From NCBI GenBank assembly GCA_903644075.1, contig CAHJXH010000004.1:1-55188 (forward strand): a stretch of DNA of 55,188 nt, read 5' to 3'. Positions 52,201 through 55,188 of the stretch are shown here, piece by piece (the stretch's first letter is position 1; each line of letters opens with the position of its first letter). Under the pieces are notes generated by a model that had not been told where the DNA came from, did no database searches, and saw only the letters and a list, made by a program, of their open reading frames with translations. Source of the DNA: Sphingobacteriaceae bacterium. GTDB taxonomy: Bacteria; Bacteroidota; Bacteroidia; Sphingobacteriales; Sphingobacteriaceae. Both the position numbers and the translations under genes were made by a program.

Positions 52201-54444
52201 CTTACCATTCAGATAATCCGGATCGGCGGTCGGGAAATTAGCAACCAGTTTACCGTGGAAGCGCATCTCATCCTTCACAAAATGCAGTTTTTGCAGGTTA
52301 ATACTATCGATCATTAAATTGGCAACGATAGCTGGATATTTCTTATTCATATCAGCTTTAGCATCCAGGCTAAAGTTGATATTCGGATCTTTCATCCGGG
52401 CAGTTGCGGTATATTTACCATTTACAGCGCTGCCTTTGGCTACCAGGTTTTTATAGTTATAACCCTTTACCTGCGCACTTGCTACATTTGCATCAAACTG
52501 CAGGTTAAGGTGTTTAGGGTCTATACCACTACCTTTTACATTGGCGCTTAGCGTTAAATTACCCACCATTTGAGGTTGTTTGGTTAAGGCACCTGCATTA
52601 AGGTTATTTACTTTTACCTTGGCGGTATAAGCCAGGCGTTTCATATCATCTGCATTTTTGATATGGGCGTTGGCGTCAATAGCGCCGAGGCTCGAGCGAA
52701 GGGAAAGTTTGGTAGTAAGGTCTTTCATACTACCCTTCAGGTTACCTTTCAGGCTTAACCTTTCGGGGATGCTTAAACTGGCCGGAATCATCTTTTTATC
52801 AACCAGTTTATAGATATCGCGGCGGCTGGTAGTTATATCGGCAATAGTAACATCAAAGGTTGCTTTGGTCGGGTCTGTTTTACCATTTACAATCATGCCC
52901 TTCACCACGGCCGAAGCTTTGATATGTGTATCAGAAAGCCCGCGGACTTCCATATTGTTGATGTGCAAGTTATTGGCAGACCCTGCAATTTTACCATCGA
53001 TACGAAACATCGCATTTGGTGAGCTCTTAAATGGCTCCATCGAACGCATGGTAGGCATCACCAATAAAATATCTTTAAGGCCAATGTGCGTACCATCTAA
53101 ATTGGCATTGATACTTAGTTTACCCAGATCTTTGGTGATAGCATCGATAGATGGATAACCAACCTGTACATCTTTTTGCAATACAGAGTTAGGCGTTTGT
53201 ATCAACAGATCTTTCAGGTACGAGTTTTTAGGTCCGTAGAAAAATGAAGTATGGAACTTCTGCAAGGCCAACCCGCTTTTATCACTGAAAGTAAACTCAT
53301 TGATTCGGCCAGATGTACTATCGGCGCTGTAATTAATATTTTCAATATCCGTGTTGAGGTTGCGGATATCCATGTGCGCATAATCTAGCCCTTTGGCTAA
53401 TGGCTTTTGCGCATCGTTATCAAACTTTACGTTATCGTTAGTGAAAGTGATCTTACCCACCAACGCCGTCCATGGTTTGGTTGATGTAGTCGGCGTCATC
53501 AGTGTATCTACTTTTTTAGCAGCCTTTACCACAGCCTTTTGCACACTTTCGGGTTTAGATAGTCGCAAAGCCGCATCAGTATTACTTAATTCAACCGATT
53601 TAATGTCGATTTTTTGTTTTATCAGATCGAGCTTATTAAACTCCACCAGAAATTTACCCAGGTCAACGCTGGTTTTCATCTCCTTGGTCATATAATATAC
53701 TTTAACCCGGTTCACATCTATAGTGCCCAGATCGAGCTGCATATTCAATGGTTTGGTAGCGGTATCAACGGCCGCAGTTTGAGCAATTGACGAACCCGAA
53801 GGAGTTTGGATGATCCTGGCGTTTACATCCGACAGGTTAATTTTCGGGATGCTAAACTTCATTTTATCCATATCAAATGTTTTGATACGGGTATCGAAGT
53901 GACCCAGCAGAAACTTAATATCGTTGCCGGTGGTAAGGTCTTTATATTTAATGTTGATTTTATCGAGGATAACCTTATCCAGCGAAAACTTCATGGTAGA
54001 AGCGGTATCCGTAGGCTTTACTTCTTTCTTTTGTTCGCCGGCAAAGGCTTTGATAATGTAATCGAAGTTAAAAACGCTGTCTTTATTACGGCTTACGTTT
54101 GCAGTAATGCCATCGAGGTTAATTTCATTCACCTCCAGTTTATGATCCAGCAGTTTAAGCATGCTGATATCAACTTTTAATGACTTACCGGCTATAAGGG
54201 TATCCTTCTGCTGATCTTCAAAATATACATCCTGCAACACCAGCAATTTGGGCAGGCCTAGGGTGATATGGCCTATAGCGACTTTGGTATGTATTTTACC
54301 CTGTAAATAATTAACAGCCTTGTCTTTCGCGAAGTTTTGCACAGCCGGCACCTGTATCAATACAAATACAAGCAGTATCAGAAAAATAACACTCGCAATA
54401 ATCCAAAGAATAGTTTTTATAGCAATTCGTCCAAATCGTTCCAA
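49258..54444 (-). CDS. tamB: Translocation/assembly module TamB
   Basis: 1728 residues. An N-terminal membrane helix (TILWIIASVIFLILLVFVLI, about 11-30) is followed by AsmA-like and repeated beta segments forming the long groove of the TamB/YhdP class. The TamB (DUF490) domain is at about 1260-1640, with GMDINMVVKISKAANFNIVIDE. The last 75 residues are a highly charged low-complexity tail (rich in Lys, Asp, Gln, Glu; ending EEEELFN), absent from typical TamB ends. The start is TTG at 54444; no in-frame ATG lies between it and the membrane helix. It bridges inner and outer membrane and pairs with TamL. Confidence 0.92.
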   Translation of the reverse strand: MERFGRIAIKTILWIIASVIFLILLVFVLIQVPAVQNFAKDKAVNYLQGKIHTKVAIGHITLGLPKLLVLQDVYFEDQQKDTLIAGKSLKVDISMLKLLDHKLEVNEINLDGITANVSRNKDSVFNFDYIIKAFAGEQKKEVKPTDTASTMKFSLDKVILDKINIKYKDLTTGNDIKFLLGHFDTRIKTFDMDKMKFSIPKINLSDVNARIIQTPSGSSIAQTAAVDTATKPLNMQLDLGTIDVNRVKVYYMTKEMKTSVDLGKFLVEFNKLDLIKQKIDIKSVELSNTDAALRLSKPESVQKAVVKAAKKVDTLMTPTTSTKPWTALVGKITFTNDNVKFDNDAQKPLAKGLDYAHMDIRNLNTDIENINYSADSTSGRINEFTFSDKSGLALQKFHTSFFYGPKNSYLKDLLIQTPNSVLQKDVQVGYPSIDAITKDLGKLSINANLDGTHIGLKDILLVMPTMRSMEPFKSSPNAMFRIDGKIAGSANNLHINNMEVRGLSDTHIKASAVVKGMIVNGKTDPTKATFDVTIADITTSRRDIYKLVDKKMIPASLSIPERLSLKGNLKGSMKDLTTKLSLRSSLGAIDANAHIKNADDMKRLAYTAKVKVNNLNAGALTKQPQMVGNLTLSANVKGSGIDPKHLNLQFDANVASAQVKGYNYKNLVAKGSAVNGKYTATARMKDPNINFSLDAKADMNKKYPAIVANLMIDSINLQKLHFVKDEMRFHGKLVANFPTADPDYLNGKALITDMVLVNKGQRIKMDTISLVSTANADSSSLRLKIPMLTAHLGGKYKLTEIATALQDNIDKYYNTSMVSQKAKPKYSPQQFTFDLHVVKTPMVGQLVPDLKRLDPILINGHFNSTTGDLLVNGTIPKVIYGTNDITNGKLNINTSNNALNYSLTFDDIKVGTSLDLLYPSITGNAQNNKLNINVQMRDATKKERFRLAGVFSALAGGYQFSFLQNGLMLDYMQWAVNPNNALQFGAKGILARDFTISNNGQILSVNSNPQTLNAPINVKFTNFHIEDLAKIARQDSTLVGGTLNGDATVSDFQKSPKFTANMNLTDFSFRQDTVGNVAIKVNNQTADAYAANVSITGKGNEVNLDGVYYTAPQARFDMNLNIVTLNMKSIQGFTFGAIRGAKGAISGQLKITGTTDAPAIRGDVKFNQVGFNVSMLNSYFQMPNESISFTNDGIHFNDFTMVDSTGAKAVITGAVYTTTYTDFKFGLDINAKNFRVMNSTHADNKLYYGKLFIDTRIKVRGDMAKPIVDGELDVNDKTDLTIVLPTDDPSVEDRKGVVEFFDQDEPKTDSVLLAKRLDSLKKSEVTGMDINMVVKISKAANFNIVIDERNGDVVHIKGEAALQGGIDPSGKVNLTGTYTVASGSYTLAYATVVRKFNFKPGSTIVWTGDPTTANIDLTAVYIAKVPPIDLVADQTDDVQATMLKQKLPFNVNLNLKNQLMSPAISFDIVLPDSNYTVSPNIITIVNTRLDQVRSDPNEMNKQVLGVLVLGHFIGDNPLESKGGSTTAEGLVRNTVSSLLSDQLNRLAGNLIAGVDLNFDLQSGEDYSSGQAQDRTDLNIGLSKRFLNDRLTVTVGNNFNLEGAQQGEKTSNVAGNLSANYKLSKDGRYTLRAYRRDEYIVLQGQVIETGLGFTLTMDYNRFSQLFKKSKQDKALQKKYNKDQKEEKKEQKATDDAKQPADDKKAVTTTGSGQSQEQQEQEPEEEELFN

Positions 54445-54595
54445 TTTTAGTCTGTTTTCAAAGGGTGAAGATGATGTTACCGCCTATATTACAAATAGTG
54501 CCTAAAAGTTGTTTGTAATAACCACTCTAAACAGAAAAATTAATTATTACATTAATTTATTAATCAACTATATTGTAACAGCTATCATTAAAAAA

Positions 54596-54631
54596 GGCAA
54601 AGCCGCTTAGTGAAAACTAAACGGCTTTGCC
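54596..54631 (-). terminator. Terminator of the TldD/PmbA-family gene
   Basis: GGCAAAGCCGCTTAGT (54596-54611) pairs with ACTAAACGGCTTTGCC (54616-54631), one wobble, with a GAAA loop. On the minus strand the stem is followed by six T. It lies 35 bases past the stop of the peptidase gene and before tamB. Confidence 0.85.
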
Positions 54632-54666
54632 TGATAAATAGGTGATTTGTAGAATCAGTTTTGAAA

Positions 54667-55188
54667 CTAAACAGCGTCTGATAAGGAAGTAAATGTAAAG
54701 TCCCTAATCCGCATTGGCGGGATCATCATGTTGCTATCTGTACGCTGTGGGATACCCAGTTCGTCCAGGTTATTGAGCATAATTACCGGGCTTTCATTAA
54801 AACGGAAGTTTTTTACCGGGAACTTGATCTGGCCGTTTTCGATATAAAAAGTACCATCACGGGTTAAACCTGTGTAAAGCTGCGTCTGTGGATCAACCGC
54901 GCGGATGTACCATAAGCGGGTAACTAAAATACCGCGCTCGGTGCCTTTAATCAATTCTTCAAGCGTAGCTGTGCCCCCTTCCATAATTAAACCATCCGCC
55001 GGAGGTATCGATTTTACCCCTTTCTTTTCTGCCCAGTAACGGGAGTAGGAAAGATTTTTCACCTCACCTTTATCAATCCAAACTGTTTTCTCCAGAGGCC
55101 GACCGTCGCCAGCCCAGGTACTTGTTGGCATTTCGGCATACATCGGGTCCGAGTAAATGGTTACTTTATCATCTAACAGTTTTTCGCC
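54667..55188 (-). CDS. TldD/PmbA family metallopeptidase, C-terminal part (cut by window edge)
   Basis: The frame is open from the right edge to a stop at 54667, about 173 residues. The visible part holds RYWAEKKGVKSIPPADGLIMEGG, TLEELIKGTERGILVTRLWYIRAVDP and LYTGLTRDGTFYIENGQIKFPVKNFRFNES. These match the C-terminal barrel of TldD/PmbA proteins, where GTERGILVTxLWYIR is characteristic. The family forms heterodimeric metalloproteases that trim peptides. The zinc motif (HExxxH in the TldD partner) would lie upstream, outside the window, so it cannot be told whether this is the TldD or PmbA partner. Confidence 0.85.
   Translation of the reverse strand, partial: GEKLLDDKVTIYSDPMYAEMPTSTWAGDGRPLEKTVWIDKGEVKNLSYSRYWAEKKGVKSIPPADGLIMEGGTATLEELIKGTERGILVTRLWYIRAVDPQTQLYTGLTRDGTFYIENGQIKFPVKNFRFNESPVIMLNNLDELGIPQRTDSNMMIPPMRIRDFTFTSLSDAV

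Overview
The window looks like chromosomal DNA from a member of the Bacteroidota, family Sphingobacteriaceae, most like Mucilaginibacter or Pedobacter. This is judged from protein style and gene content, not from a database search. The signs are a PorT-type secretion protein together with a type IX sorting domain, a lipid-anchored TamA-like protein (TamL) beside TamB, DUF6089 next to an NAD kinase, split transketolase, futalosine- or quinone-type prenyltransferase, and the Bacteroidota promoter -7 box TAnnTTTG just upstream of many start codons. Shine-Dalgarno sequences are essentially absent. No rRNA, tRNA, CRISPR array, phage or transposase gene was seen, and no gene-free stretch exceeds about 300 bases.

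Layout. 1-6.4 kb, minus strand: an ExbD fragment, then a four-gene operon (alpha/beta hydrolase, CBS protein, NAD kinase, DUF6089 barrel), YqeY, an SDR dehydrogenase, and ubiE-porT. 6.4-18.1 kb: a four-helix-bundle gene framed by inverted repeats, an amino-acid permease, PAP2 phosphatase, M3 peptidase, epimerase, UbiA with a Crp-type regulator, the GTPase YihA, a VOC protein and the Kup potassium transporter. 18.2-27.1 kb, plus strand: a very small T9SS cargo, FAH hydrolase, M23 peptidase, Bcp, two-subunit transketolase, a three-gene ECF sigma module, and a class III aminotransferase. 27.2-35.4 kb: two GT4 glycosyltransferases (one fused to a helical toroid), an Xre/RES toxin-antitoxin pair, a GH130 enzyme on the opposite strand, and an OmpR-type two-component pair. 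35.5-44.7 kb: DUF58, thioredoxin, deaminase, OmpH, GyrB, a TPR histidine kinase, and LysR facing mdaB-ygiN. 44.7-55.2 kb: a frameshifted DUF985 cupin, PadR with two membrane partners, TamL-TamB, and a TldD/PmbA fragment.

The most interesting systems are: (1) an ECF sigma factor followed by a single-pass membrane protein whose cytoplasmic part is six tandem F-x-VP-x-x-YF repeats, and by a small periplasmic helical protein, which reads as a trans-envelope signalling module; (2) PadR with a perfect palindrome at its promoter and two related membrane proteins; (3) a GT4/GT4/GH130 glycan cluster interrupted by a toxin-antitoxin pair; (4) many small palindromic repeats, including a bipartite GC-rich element present twice that fills each intergenic gap from the stop codon of one gene to the edge of the next.

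Several starts were moved from an upstream TTG or ATG to an internal ATG because the upstream codon lies in a promoter box, terminator or repeat.
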